Positions 28,701 to 35,625 of a stretch of DNA of 64,000 nt are shown in pieces (the stretch's first letter is position 1; each line of letters starts with the position of its first letter). Under the pieces are notes generated by a model. It made no database searches. It worked only from the letters and a program-made list of their open reading frames with translations, and had not been told where the DNA came from. Position numbers and translations under genes: made by a program. The stretch is from CAKSNH01 sp964422725 (GTDB lineage Bacteria; Bacillota; Clostridia; UBA1381): assembly GCA_964422725.1 (NCBI GenBank), contig CAYRCC010000004.1, forward strand, positions 1 through 64,000, in the 5' to 3' direction.

Positions 28701-31353
28701 CATCTTGGTACTCTGACTGACTTTTTGTGTCCTCTACGACTGTCTGGTCGTTTTTCTTAACCTCTATTCCGTGTACCGACAAATAGTCAGGCACTTTAAA
28801 CGATACCGTAATTTCTGTGCCTTGTACCGCCGTTTCGGAAGAAAGCGTCATATATTCCTTTGCAAATTCGTCCGTAACGCTGATCATATTCGGAATTGCC
28901 TCAGGCTCTGTTGAGGTAAGCTTCAAAGCACCCTCTGACACTTCCCAATACTTCAGGTTTTCTTCTCCGAAATTGCTTTTGTTTCTGTCTGCAAACCAAT
29001 TGAGCTTACCGATTACAGATTCCGATGTTATTTCAGCCCCTGCTACCGCAAATTTTTGCGTCGCCTCGTATCCGTTATGATTCGGTTCACACTCACCTAT
29101 ATCATTAATACCGCTATTCTTATCGGAATTATACAAACAATTCTCTATACCGTTTCGAGTAACAGCAAAACGAATAGTGCCGACAATTCCGCCCTTATTA
29201 TCACTTGTACCGCTAAATTCACCGTTATTTACACAGTTTTTAATCAATGCATACGTATACGCATCGTTACTGTTGTACTCGCCGTATACATAACCTGCTA
29301 TACCGCCGCCGTAATTGCTTCTGTCACCCAAAGCAATTGTGCCTTTATTTATACAGTTGATTATGTTGGTTACGTCGTTTTTGTTCTTCACGCTCTTTGT
29401 ATAACCAACGATACCGCCGGCATTGTCACCTGTTACTGTACCGTTATTTTCACAGTTCAGTACATTTGCACTATTCTGCGTGTATCCGACAATACCGCCG
29501 ACATTTTCGCCGCTGTTTGTCATTGTCACCGCCGCATTGTTCACACAGGACAAAACATCTGCACCGTCTGCCAATCCGACAATACCGCCGACTTTTTTCT
29601 TACCCGACACCGTCATGGTTGACAGGGCAGTACACGATTCTATCTTTCCGCCTGTCATTGTTCCGACGATACCGCCGACGTTCTCTTCCGCACCCGCAAT
29701 CGAACCGTCAACTTTCAAATTCTTAATCGTTGCGCCGTCCGTACGGGCAAACAAACCTACGTTGTTACCATCCACAGTAAGGTTCATGGTTACGGTGTGA
29801 TTTGCGCCGTCAAAAGTTCCCTTGAAAGCCTCACAGCCTCCGCCGACAGGAACGTAATTATCACTGTCATTAATGGTAATATCATTTGCAAGTGCAAATG
29901 TTTTCCCCGTCGTGTCATATCCGTTGTTAACAGCATCTGACAATATTTTCATATCATCGACACTTTTGATTTGATATGCACCGTCTGCCTCGTCAAGATT
30001 TATTCCGCCTGAAACCGATACTGTAACGTCATATTCCGGCATGGTAAACGTAAAACTTCCGTCAGCTTCCTTACTCGTTAATATACCGTCTATGCCTGCA
30101 CTGTTGATTTTTGCAAAACTGCGCGGTTTAATCGTTATGGTACTGCCCTTGTAACCGCTTTTCTGCACAAACGCAATATCATCAATGTCATCATTTCTAT
30201 ATGTTATCTTATAAAAGCCGTCCGGAACAGTGTCTGTATATGTAAATCCACTTGAATTTGCATAGAAATACTTCAGCTCGGGAATTGTTTCAATGTTGTG
30301 CATTACATATCCGTTAAGAAGACCGAACAGCAATGTATTTTGTATACTGTTGGGAGCTAGCGGCATTGCCGATTTTTCGTAATTCTTCGACAATTTTTCC
30401 TCGTATCCGTTTCTGCACGCGCCTACACCTACAACGCCTTCGGCTGCGATGTAGTAATTTGTGCGGACGCTGTTAAGCGAGCATACTTCTCCGGCAATCG
30501 TACCGATATAGTTGTTTCCGTCACTTGTGCTGCTCACTGTACCACTATTTATACAGTTTTCCACTTTAGCGCTTGAGGTGCTTATTAACCCTACAATACC
30601 GCCGGCACTATTAGCACTGCCGCCGCTGATTGTCGTAACACTTCCGCCGTTTACGCAATTCGCTATTGCGTGAGCATAGTCATGATTTACACGACCTACT
30701 ATACCGCCGACCTGCGCTGTAGCTGTTATACTTCCGGTGTTTACGCAATTGTATACTTTTCCGGCATATTCGCTAATGTCACCTACTATACCGCCGACAC
30801 CGTAATCTCCGGTTATGGCTGCTTCGTTGCGGCAGTCTATAATTTTAGCTCCGCACACCGAACCGACTACACCGGCAATGCAAGAATCTGTATCTGTACC
30901 TGTACCTGTAACGGTTCCCTTTGTTATTACGTTTTTAATAACCGCCGGAGTGTCGCTCCCCAGAGGCTTGCTCGCAAGACCGAACACCCCCAAGTAATTG
31001 CTTCCGGTCAAGGTCAGATTAAACGTGACGTTGTTTCCGTCAAAATTTCCTCTGAACGGACAGCTGTAGTTGCCTATCGGATTAAAACCGCCTTCGGTGG
31101 TAAGCACAATTTCGCTGTCGCTTTCCGCCTTAAAGTATTTCCCACCATAATCTTCTCTCCCTGCCACCGCATTTGACAGGTCAATCATATCTTGTGCGCT
31201 TTTGATGAGGTACGGATTCTGCTCCGTTCCGTCGCCGCCGCTGAAAGTCGGGGCAGCGGTATCTGCCGATACCGAAATCATCACGTTTGGCACAAGTGAC
31301 ATAACCATACAAAGTACGATCAGCAAGCTTGTGAATCTCTTGATTCTTTTCAT
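19798..31353 (-). CDS. Giant secreted GLUG-repeat surface protein
   Basis: 3,851 residues. A signal peptide (to about residue 31, 'ISVSADT') precedes eight large modules starting near residues 45, 456, 915, 1318, 1686, 2068, 2500 and 2877. Each opens with a segment like 'Y.I.s..DL..LSkAV..GYDTTG', then 'F.PIG....FKGTFDGNN.T' and a run of GLUG motifs of the form 'VGGIVGy..g..I.NC.N.G.V.G', and ends in a beta-rich piece closing with 'FTMP..DV.V'. From about residue 3350 three beta domains ('GSV.ADKAYA.PGE') alternate with putative Ig-like domains ('LPEGM.L..G.I.GTP'). GLUG motifs are known from IgA-peptidase-associated and adhesin proteins. No LPXTG anchor is visible, and the end shares a module with the LRR protein at 114-2534. 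AAGGAGG precedes the ATG. Confidence 0.9.
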   Translation of the reverse strand: MKRIKRFTSLLIVLCMVMSLVPNVMISVSADTAAPTFSGGDGTEQNPYLIKSAQDMIDLSNAVAGREDYGGKYFKAESDSEIVLTTEGGFNPIGNYSCPFRGNFDGNNVTFNLTLTGSNYLGVFGLASKPLGSDTPAVIKNVITKGTVTGTGTDTDSCIAGVVGSVCGAKIIDCRNEAAITGDYGVGGIVGDISEYAGKVYNCVNTGSITATAQVGGIVGRVNHDYAHAIANCVNGGSVTTISGGSANSAGGIVGLISTSSAKVENCINSGTVSSTSDGNNYIGTIAGEVCSLNSVRTNYYIAAEGVVGVGACRNGYEEKLSKNYEKSAMPLAPNSIQNTLLFGLLNGYVMHNIETIPELKYFYANSSGFTYTDTVPDGFYKITYRNDDIDDIAFVQKSGYKGSTITIKPRSFAKINSAGIDGILTSKEADGSFTFTMPEYDVTVSVSGGINLDEADGAYQIKSVDDMKILSDAVNNGYDTTGKTFALANDITINDSDNYVPVGGGCEAFKGTFDGANHTVTMNLTVDGNNVGLFARTDGATIKNLKVDGSIAGAEENVGGIVGTMTGGKIESCTALSTMTVSGKKKVGGIVGLADGADVLSCVNNAAVTMTNSGENVGGIVGYTQNSANVLNCENNGTVTGDNAGGIVGYTKSVKNKNDVTNIINCINKGTIALGDRSNYGGGIAGYVYGEYNSNDAYTYALIKNCVNNGEFSGTSDNKGGIVGTIRFAVTRNGIENCLYNSDKNSGINDIGECEPNHNGYEATQKFAVAGAEITSESVIGKLNWFADRNKSNFGEENLKYWEVSEGALKLTSTEPEAIPNMISVTDEFAKEYMTLSSETAVQGTEITVSFKVPDYLSVHGIEVKKNDQTVVEDTKSQSEYQDADNNYISEYKFTMPDGDVAVDVDITAKVPNINGTYSIVEKTDLLKLSKAVSAGYDTTGDVYKVSDGISDTDLTTLEGFAPIGTLKNPFKGTFDGNNKTFKLSFTDGEALFVGLFGNIEDAIVKNVGVNGTIKGKQYVGGITGKAVTSTIANCHNNAAVTGDTQVGGIVGDLYSTCVYSCSNTGALEANNVVGGIAGGLGHTTLDTRSKVINCYNSGNIKWSSGENECAGGIVGDDSNGITVNCANTGDITDGTNPVGGAIIGNSYNPHTIAGNYYSAKDGVVGIGRLDRTVQTTDDNAKTQSSTELNKAIGLAPLNAYVTGNKSDNEYLRYWVADSNSVITFTDEVQSQPYDISVSDDELVDAPVYQFAGKTTTIELKTDSLKDYEKISFKAMSNNTELTFTPVEGKENQYIFTMPEGDVEISAEIELKFAKSAGGVYTLSGASDMILFSKAVNDGAVSPDSEFAVAESADVIDLTTGGFEPIGTSEHKFEGVFNGGKNTFKLAISKEDDYVGLFGYVSDSVIKNTSVTGSVSGDEYVGAVIGLADDTEIMNCSSSAQVSGNDYVGGIAGEICNGSTLRNCYNSGSVKVTVSNNEIYVGGIVGNSSGSVYNCANSGAVSDKNSGKAGGGIAGNTGSYSIYECYYVKGTADCGVEYINKDKAENETSAGEITAVEKNDFFTLIGLSPLNKYAEREGMRYWQVTGEGDAKVISFTDTKPDIYYSLSSNYEKLISFEKDVKKGDTVVVTPVQLPEYAEFMGIKVNNGSIIPPDETGKCSFTMSDIDSNIYPCFKIALPLWENTSDCYAISDAEALNKFAKAVNSEQMCGYFKNAVAHLTADISVSTEGGFEPIGTAVNAYGGYFFGDGHTLTLDISASDTASATGLFAYTNSANIRNLVLKGTVYGGENKEAFTGALIGDNVGSIVENVYSEVDVSGYGFVGGFAGKSGPKTRGDAGLGNYRNIMANGTVKQLDTSSDGKAAGTVQSIGKSNYYNIFVNSDKNKGMYSVGYVENPYGTLRDPSKYVYIGVYMEQGWTKAKSDVLDDSDYYFAMSESELFTSETENMLNKYTLNVVNCYFWDFVTKDGKNTVEMSKDMPSDMHSINVDVYYESNIKDMPKFANTGETIDVCFYDAPDTAMILGIKVTDSDGNEIESQKAGKNKYTFVMPDSDVQVSVLQDYGLAIGPNGEYCIASAKDLVTFGEIANMNPYANAKVTAKSIAVYDLIGQLLEDGMPEEYVAEAIYYYCRTYIIGRGSAKPYKGVFDGNGATIEWGGALFDYTDGAQIKNLNLKHPIFEEYGAGLVHEAKDTKIDNCSVYCDETYSLYGNSNQAVTFGGIVGYADDCVITNCTVDIRGLQCDEFGGIAYRVENGGIIANCTVLASTQVAAESCYGGIVLENAVGSELKIYNCVHNSTYYGYDDTVYPAGTVYYAEKEDLTLKNNFFVTNDEYMTDLGGMQKSIMDFADPNSIVTPYTAATRYIPVKLNKFIDENPDIVEGVELKKWGCNYVRESGSTEYAVEACIAKEKEEIYAIEQDGIKTYFYGEFEPMHISDDDFSIAGAIVGEEVYCAGPYGAEITVTTADGKNIKCKNDSFEMPASNVTVTVTMDSGIEETKEIDGKTYAVVKTAEDLVKAMQSINSGNTALNLYINNDIDITGEVAENYPELNLAYEYNGIIEGNGKTLNFKDGMGHPMLGAIGKKSVIRNLTVDGTFESEDSIAAFAIANAGAVINCINKADVTATGVGAGFVCTDMGVIINCINKGDITGASAAAVAGESIQDGSQSAIFASTMPLEMYLYNEGTLTAAEDGGTYIAQHAMYAGDLTIKDENGKLPDKKAAVATANGMMLELKALSSDEYRDLIISAITAMIPLSESNLETIGYLLDVLGEVKEWTVVGEETAEEVVFADEKNAPYYNFVFDTKKTPYKSGTEVETVIDVTSDEGYEVSSISVAMYNDEEIALTEVAGKANTYKFTMPYSECYVVSDIVAAGLTQDDDGYYLVETLDDLIKVKNTIQKGNERINVKLMADIDGYTEGSIGSYKGIFDGNNHSITVDMSGEGVYGLFYNLLEGSVVKNLTIKGNISSSDCTYVGSVAGYSYGSVINCTNSATVTAAGEGNYVGGIVGRLGLSGTGANFIEGCKNEGSLSGRCVGGIVGMVDGSGDIALLQGGEPLTVKDCENTADLSQSTSNSGGYLGGIVGYADGLKLSGGNNIKIVDCENKGDIDADSCYVGGIAAYTAFTDIEDCKNGAKVNNDCTTGTNGYPCSGGIAGRIVSSTITDCTNEESVSALNTVGGIAGIIIGSTILDCMNSGSVDMPQDGGVDVGGIAGMALGKVSLINNCINSGKVSGMCPVGIASISENSDSYLNIVNCYNSGELDGSGSEYAIAFAYNNNAANLTVKNSYWVGSAAPVNLECADKCKDVCQIDSDTAAGFANAAAKLNSNVSDDMKKWTAKDKELMFAGKDDLCYYEIIIEKGIKGGSVKADKAYAKPGETVNLTIVSNDSASVPVIKGVELDENNSFVMPDNTVRISASFGDGFRATEKSDTIKLYENVAAEDIVLSEYVEFVNDDIERDFAFALAEDSVLPEGMSLSYGRIVGTPTKAGTYTVVIDVTDPNSVSLMSLDSATAMDNAKMTLTIEVVKTYKVTVGATEHGSVTADKAYAAPNERVNLVVKPDNGYAFGSASGVELDANGSFVMPESDVEVKVVFAPTLESTGKESEIELVENFEMTAVNLADYVKFSDETVTKTVEFALSEGSALPEGMKLENGVVSGTPKVSGKHTVKFDVVTSEANLMSLTSEFATNKTTLTLTFDIEATYKVGINTVENGKVKADKEYAKAGEEVKLTIEPNEGYMLVGVTGVTVDTSNVFVMPARDVSVGAVFTSGDAPITGPAIFATAKENGDHLVKYVVPTGTKYTLICAEYGADGVQSITVATSENDTNNGEITIAAGKTAKIMLWDSLNGMKPLCEACEIK

Positions 31354-31457
31354 CTTCTTCCTCCTTAAATTGAATATAGATTGTTGTTTTATATATAAAA
31401 CGCTTGCGCGTGAATTTGCTGTTTAAATCAATGGTAAAGTTACCTATATTTTTTATC

Positions 31458-31486
31458 AACATATCACATTTTTGTCAAAATGTCAA
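31458..31486 (-). promoter_or_regulatory. Extended -10 promoter of the giant gene
   Basis: Minus strand consensus TTGACA (31481-31486), 17 bases, TGA-TATGTT (-10 at 31458-31463). The predicted leader is about 100 bases. Confidence 0.75.
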
Positions 31487-31549
31487 TAGGTTTGGCGCGA
31501 AACGACGTTATAATGGCACGAAACAACATTTTTGTGTTCCGAAGTGACA
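31487..31549 (-). promoter_or_regulatory. Three 21-bp direct repeats abutting the -35 box
   Basis: Read on the minus strand, 31549-31529, 31528-31508 and 31507-31487 are three head-to-tail 21-base units sharing GT(C/T)(A/G)(C/T)TTCG and a downstream CA. The third unit ends exactly at the TTGACA box. A 21-base period is two helical turns, so all copies face the same side of the DNA; this suggests an activator array. Confidence 0.7.
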
Positions 31550-31611
31550 TTTGAGGCAGTAAATTCACGGTTATTATTGGAAATTAACAGCGGCAGATAT
31601 TCGCCGAAAAG

Positions 31612-31659
31612 CAAAAAATCACCCCCAAAATCCATACGATATGTATAAATTTTGGGGGT
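31612..31659 (-). terminator. Terminator of the arginine operon
   Basis: Stem ACCCCCAAAAT (31621-31631) with ATTTTGGGGGT (31649-31659), followed on the minus strand by GATTTTTTGC, eight bases past the GNAT stop. Confidence 0.9.
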
Positions 31660-31666
31660 ATTTGCA

Positions 31667-32167
31667 TTAATTTTCCATATGTGGATGTTCATAGTCTTTC
31701 ACAAGCAGTGCGCGTATATAACCGCGCGACTTGTCGGTGGAGTCGATATAAAAGCCTCTCCCGTAATAAAAGCGTATGAGTGATGTAATTTTTGCGCCGG
31801 TGTGCAGTGAAATTTGTTTAACGCCTTTTTTCACCATTATGCGGTCAACCAAATTCATTATGGATTTGCCGATACCGTTATTCTGCGACGTAACCTTTAC
31901 GCCGAACCGACTGAGATATGCGGTATGGTCATCAAACACCTCAACGCGCACACTCCCCACCGGCACACCGTCGGAAAGTGCAATGAGCACTACCTTTGTG
32001 TCAATATCATTTTTAACGTCCGAATACGATTCCTCAAGTGCCTGCAATTTTTCAACGCCCGACATCTTCTTATATTTTATAAACGCCTCGCGCGTAATAT
32101 TCAATATATCCGGTATATCGTCATAAGTTGCAAGCCGTATTTCCTGCATTGATTGAAATTCTGTCAT
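31667..32167 (-). CDS. GNAT-family N-acetyltransferase
   Basis: A 166-residue single-domain GNAT. It shows the acetyl-CoA-binding region 'VTSQNNGIGKSIMNLVDRIM' and the family ending 'FYYGRGF'. It lies 19 bases downstream of argF and shares the argD-argF operon and its terminator. That raises the possibility of a role in N-acetylglutamate formation, but the sequence does not resemble ArgA closely enough for me to say so; a housekeeping or antibiotic-type acetyltransferase is equally possible. Confidence 0.85.
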   Translation of the reverse strand: MTEFQSMQEIRLATYDDIPDILNITREAFIKYKKMSGVEKLQALEESYSDVKNDIDTKVVLIALSDGVPVGSVRVEVFDDHTAYLSRFGVKVTSQNNGIGKSIMNLVDRIMVKKGVKQISLHTGAKITSLIRFYYGRGFYIDSTDKSRGYIRALLVKDYEHPHMEN

Positions 32168-32186
32168 TATTTTCCCAACTTCCCGT

Positions 32187-33110
32187 TTATTTGCTCATAA
32201 GCGTTGCCATAACGGCTTTCTGAGCGTGCAGTCTGTTTTCAGCCTCATCAAAAATAACCGACTGCGGCGAGTCTATAACGTCCTCTGTAACCTCATAGCC
32301 GCGGTACGCCGGCAGGCAATGCATAAACACAGCATCACTCTTAGCCTTTGCAAACAGTTCCTTATTCACCTGATACGGCATAAAAATGCTTATTCTTTCG
32401 GCTTTTTCGCTTTCCTGTCCCATACTCACCCACGTGTCGGAGTAAACCACGTCAGCGTCCTTGATAGCCTCGACGGGGTCGTACGTCGTTATCACCTTTC
32501 CGCCGCACTTCTTTGCATCGGCTTTTGCATTTTCGACAATTTCCGCGTTGCACTCATAGCCTTTCGGTGTTGCGACGGCTATTTCCATACCAACCTTTGC
32601 ACAGCCGTACATAAGCGAATGTGCCATATTGTTGCCGTCGCCGATATATGCCATTTTCAGTCCTTCAAGTTTTCCTTTGTGTTCGTATGTTGTCTGCAAA
32701 TCGGCAAGCACCTGACACGGGTGCAGTAAATCCGTAAGCGCGTTAATTATAGGTATGCTCGCATATTCTGCCAGGTCAAGCACGTCTTTGTGGTCATATG
32801 TACGAATCATAATCGCATCAAGGTAGCGTGATAGCACGTTAGCGGTGTCGTAAATCGACTCGCCTCTGCCCAGCTGAATATCGCTGCCCGAAAGGAACAG
32901 CGGATAACCGCCGAGCTGTGTCATTCCGACTTCAAACGAAACGCGCGTTCTTGTCGATGATTTTGTAAAAATCATACCCAGTGTTTTCCCTTTCAAAATA
33001 GGGTGTGCTATACCGTTTTTCTGTTCGTGCTTCAGTTTTAAGGCAAGCTCAAGCAGTTTTGTTATTTCTTCCTTTGAGTAATCGTGTAAGCTTATAAAAT
33101 CTTTCTTCAT
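32187..33110 (-). CDS. argF: Ornithine carbamoyltransferase
   Basis: Makes citrulline from ornithine and carbamoyl phosphate in arginine synthesis. The 307-residue product has the carbamoyl-phosphate motif 'SSTRTRVSFE' (about residues 53-62), 'HPCQVLADLQT', and the ornithine/Cys motif 'MHCLPAYRG' near the C-terminus. Length and motifs are full. It is preceded by AGGAGG and separated from argD by 15 bases. Its pairing with argD and the ArgR-like box supports a biosynthetic rather than a catabolic (ArcB) role. Confidence 0.97.
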   Translation of the reverse strand: MKKDFISLHDYSKEEITKLLELALKLKHEQKNGIAHPILKGKTLGMIFTKSSTRTRVSFEVGMTQLGGYPLFLSGSDIQLGRGESIYDTANVLSRYLDAIMIRTYDHKDVLDLAEYASIPIINALTDLLHPCQVLADLQTTYEHKGKLEGLKMAYIGDGNNMAHSLMYGCAKVGMEIAVATPKGYECNAEIVENAKADAKKCGGKVITTYDPVEAIKDADVVYSDTWVSMGQESEKAERISIFMPYQVNKELFAKAKSDAVFMHCLPAYRGYEVTEDVIDSPQSVIFDEAENRLHAQKAVMATLMSK

Positions 33111-33125
33111 TAATATATGTACCTC

Positions 33126-34319
33126 CTAAATCTCCGCAAGAACAGCCTCAAGCGCGGCTGTAAATTTATCTATATCGTCTTTCTGTACAACAAGCGGCGG
33201 CGCGATACGCAGAGTGTTGCCGCACAGGCTTGTAAGGAAATGTTTTTTGAAAAGTCCGTCAAACACAGTACGCGCGATTTTCCCGTCAAGCTCCACGCCG
33301 ATTAAAAGTCCCATAGAGCGGATTTCGGTTACAGCCGTATACTTTCGGGAAAGTTCTGACAACTTATTCGTAAAATATTTACTCATTTCGTTTACATTTT
33401 CAAGAATATTTTCCTTTTCAAAAATGTCAAATACGGCAAGACCGGCGGCGGTTGCAAGCGGATTACCGCCGAACGTCGTGCCGTGGTTACCGGGTTCAAA
33501 CGCCGATGCAACAAAGTCTTTCGCGCACACCGCACCTATAGGAAATCCGTTTCCGAGTGCCTTTGCGAGGGTGAATATATCCGGCTCGATTCCGTACATC
33601 TGATGTGCAAACAGTTTGCCCGAACGCCCCATACCCGTCTGCACCTCGTCAAATATCAAAATAATATCCTTTTCATCGCACAATTTGCGTATCTTGCGCA
33701 CATATTCGCCGTCCATCGGGTGAACTCCGCTCTCGCCCTGAACAAGCTCAATCATTATTGCCGCGGTTTTATCCGTAACCGCCGCGCAAAGTGCCTCAAA
33801 GTCGTTCGGTGCTACCTGTTTAAAGCCCGGGGTAAGCGGTTTGTACGGTTTTTGGTATTTTTCCTGTCCAGTTGCCGCAACGGTTGCCAGCGTTCTGCCG
33901 TGAAACGACTTGTCAAGCGTGATAATCTCATATTTTTCAGGCTGACCCTTTTTGTAGAAATATATTTTTGCCAGCTTAAACGCACCTTCGTTCGCCTCCG
34001 CGCCCGTATTTGCGAAAAATACTTTGTCCGCACACGATGAATCGACAATCCGTTTTGCAAGGTTTGTTTGATTTTCTATGTAGTACAGGCTTGACGTATG
34101 TATCAGCTTATCAAGCTGATTTTTCATTCTTTCGATAAAAACGGGGTGTGAATGTCCGAGCGCAGTAACGGCGATACCTGCCAGAAAGTCGTAGTACACC
34201 TCGCCGTTTTCGTCAAACAGCTTTACTCCCTTTCCGCTTTCAAAGCACACCGGAAGTCTTTCGCCGAACGTATTCATATAATATTGTTTATCCAGTTTTT
34301 TAATTGTATCAAGTGTCAT
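33126..34319 (-). CDS. argD: Acetylornithine aminotransferase
   Basis: A 397-residue class-III PLP aminotransferase that converts N-acetylglutamate semialdehyde to N-acetylornithine. The PLP lysine lies in 'FTLAKALGNGFPIGAV', with 'FDEVQTGMGRSGK' and 'GTTFGGNPLA' as further family motifs. First gene of the arginine operon, with GGAGG upstream. Related enzymes act on ornithine, GABA or succinylornithine; the argF neighbour makes acetylornithine the best choice. The other arginine genes are not in the window. Confidence 0.95.
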   Translation of the reverse strand: MTLDTIKKLDKQYYMNTFGERLPVCFESGKGVKLFDENGEVYYDFLAGIAVTALGHSHPVFIERMKNQLDKLIHTSSLYYIENQTNLAKRIVDSSCADKVFFANTGAEANEGAFKLAKIYFYKKGQPEKYEIITLDKSFHGRTLATVAATGQEKYQKPYKPLTPGFKQVAPNDFEALCAAVTDKTAAIMIELVQGESGVHPMDGEYVRKIRKLCDEKDIILIFDEVQTGMGRSGKLFAHQMYGIEPDIFTLAKALGNGFPIGAVCAKDFVASAFEPGNHGTTFGGNPLATAAGLAVFDIFEKENILENVNEMSKYFTNKLSELSRKYTAVTEIRSMGLLIGVELDGKIARTVFDGLFKKHFLTSLCGNTLRIAPPLVVQKDDIDKFTAALEAVLAEI

Positions 34320-34359
34320 AGTCGGATACCTCCAATCAGAAATTAGTAACTTGTAAATA

Positions 34360-34388
34360 ATTATACAACTTTATGAATAAAAATGCAA
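34360..34388 (-). promoter_or_regulatory. Promoter of the arginine operon
   Basis: Minus strand TTGCAT (34383-34388), 17 bases, TATAAT (34360-34365), 41 bases upstream of argD. The -35 half is covered by the ArgR-like box. Confidence 0.8.
34373..34388. promoter_or_regulatory. ArgR-like (ARG box) operator
   Basis: Plus-strand ATGAATAAAAATGCAA differs at one position from the Bacillus-type ARG box ATGAATAAAAATTCAA. It overlaps the -35 element of the argD promoter, so arginine-dependent repression by an ArgR/AhrC encoded elsewhere is expected. Confidence 0.7.
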
Positions 34389-34403
34389 TAGTAAATTTCA
34401 AAT

Positions 34404-35273
34404 TTAATCATCATTTTTCAAAGCCTTTAAATTTCTCAGAATAACGTTTTTACCGCGCCACGCAAACGCGCGGTTTGAATATCGGCGTTTAAACTCCTTA
34501 TTTGATATATTCTCGTCGATATCGAGTGTATGTATAAGTCCGTGCACAAACTCGCAGATATCCGACACCGCGGCGTTTTTGTTATGCGGACACACGTCCT
34601 GACACACATCACAGCCCCATACGCTTGCATACTTTTTCATAAGAGTCATTTCCGACTGTGTAAGCTCGCCTTTTTTCTGCGTGATAAACGACAGGCATTT
34701 GTTAAAATCGAATTTGTGCTCTGCCGAGAGTGCGTGTCCCGGACAGCTTTGTATACACCGCATACAATTCATACACGACTGCTCCGACGGCGTATCGGAT
34801 TTAAGCGGACAGCTTGTTATGATATATCCGATAAAAGTGTATGTGCCGTACACAGGGTTTATCAGAAAGCCGTTTCTGCCGATAAAGCCGAGTCCCGCCT
34901 TATATGCAAGATAGCGGTCGTTAAGCGGACTGTTGTCGGCGTATATCCGCGCGCAGTATCCGTTGTTTTCCAAAAATTCCTTTATAGGTGACAGCCGTTT
35001 GTTAACCACAATATGGTAGTCCTCGCCGCGCGCGTATTTTGAGATGTTCGACGGTTCGGAGCCGGCGTAATACGGAAAAAGGCACACGATTATTGATTTT
35101 GCCTCGGGCATAAGCAAAAACGGGTTTATGCGTACATTCGCATCAGGCTCTGTCATAGGCACAGTCCCGTATCGGCGCAAGACAGAACCGAGGTCGGCAA
35201 AGACCTCGGCTTCAGCTACACCGATTTGAGAAATTCCGGCTTCATATGCAAGTTTGATAATTTTTTCTTTCAT
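34404..35273 (-). CDS. queG: Epoxyqueuosine reductase-like Fe-S protein
   Basis: A 289-residue DUF1730/ferredoxin-type protein of the QueG family. Two Cys clusters 'CMNCMRCIQSCPG' and 'CDVCQDVCPHNKN' should bind two 4Fe-4S centres; the N-terminal part carries the cobalamin-binding region, with 'YARGEDYHIVVNKRL' and 'DNSPLNDRYLAYKAGLGFIGRNG'. QueG reduces epoxyqueuosine to queuosine in tRNA. The protein is shorter than classical QueG because the C-terminal HEAT-like repeats are missing, which is common in Clostridia. Its ATG overlaps the thioredoxin stop as ATGA. Confidence 0.88.
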   Translation of the reverse strand: MKEKIIKLAYEAGISQIGVAEAEVFADLGSVLRRYGTVPMTEPDANVRINPFLLMPEAKSIIVCLFPYYAGSEPSNISKYARGEDYHIVVNKRLSPIKEFLENNGYCARIYADNSPLNDRYLAYKAGLGFIGRNGFLINPVYGTYTFIGYIITSCPLKSDTPSEQSCMNCMRCIQSCPGHALSAEHKFDFNKCLSFITQKKGELTQSEMTLMKKYASVWGCDVCQDVCPHNKNAAVSDICEFVHGLIHTLDIDENISNKEFKRRYSNRAFAWRGKNVILRNLKALKNDD

Positions 35274-35587
35274 ATATATTTTTCAATCATTTCTTCAAGC
35301 TCGTCGCGGCTCTGCACACCCACTGTCCTTTCGAGAACTTTTCCGTTTTTCAAAACAACAATCGTCGGAATTGATACAACGGCTGCCTCCGAGGCAAGCT
35401 CGCCCTCAAGCTCCACATTCACCTTTCCGACTTTAATCTTCCCGTCATACGTTTCAGCAAGCTCGTCCACAATCGGCGAAACCATACTGCACGGTCCGCA
35501 CCACGATGCCCAGTAATCGAGAAGTACCGGAAGAGCCGAGTGTACAACCTCTTTTTCGTAATTCTGTTTTGTTATATCAACAACCAT
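35270..35587 (-). CDS. trxA: Thioredoxin
   Basis: A 105-residue cytosolic thioredoxin with the redox motif 'WASWCGPC' and the cis-proline 'VVSIPTIVVLKNG'. It reduces protein disulfides using thioredoxin reductase, which is not in the window. I chose the ATG at 35587 (GAGGG six bases upstream); an in-frame start at 35629 would add 14 non-homologous residues. Translationally coupled to the queG-like gene. Confidence 0.95.
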   Translation of the reverse strand: MVVDITKQNYEKEVVHSALPVLLDYWASWCGPCSMVSPIVDELAETYDGKIKVGKVNVELEGELASEAAVVSIPTIVVLKNGKVLERTVGVQSRDELEEMIEKYI

Positions 35588-35625
35588 AATTATCCCTCTT
35601 TTCTGTGAAAAACCTTTTTTGGCGG

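Larger units (their letters stand above)
31354..31666. other. Intergenic region upstream of the giant gene
   Basis: 313 bases without a credible gene. It holds the leader, promoter and 21-bp repeats of the giant gene, and the terminator of the arginine operon at 31612-31659. A 69-codon frame at 31483-31692 overlaps these signals and is not counted. Confidence 0.7.

Noticed and set aside
31483..31692. 69-codon minus-strand frame overlapping the GNAT end
   Set aside because: It runs through the arg terminator and the 21-bp repeat array; no ribosome site or family.
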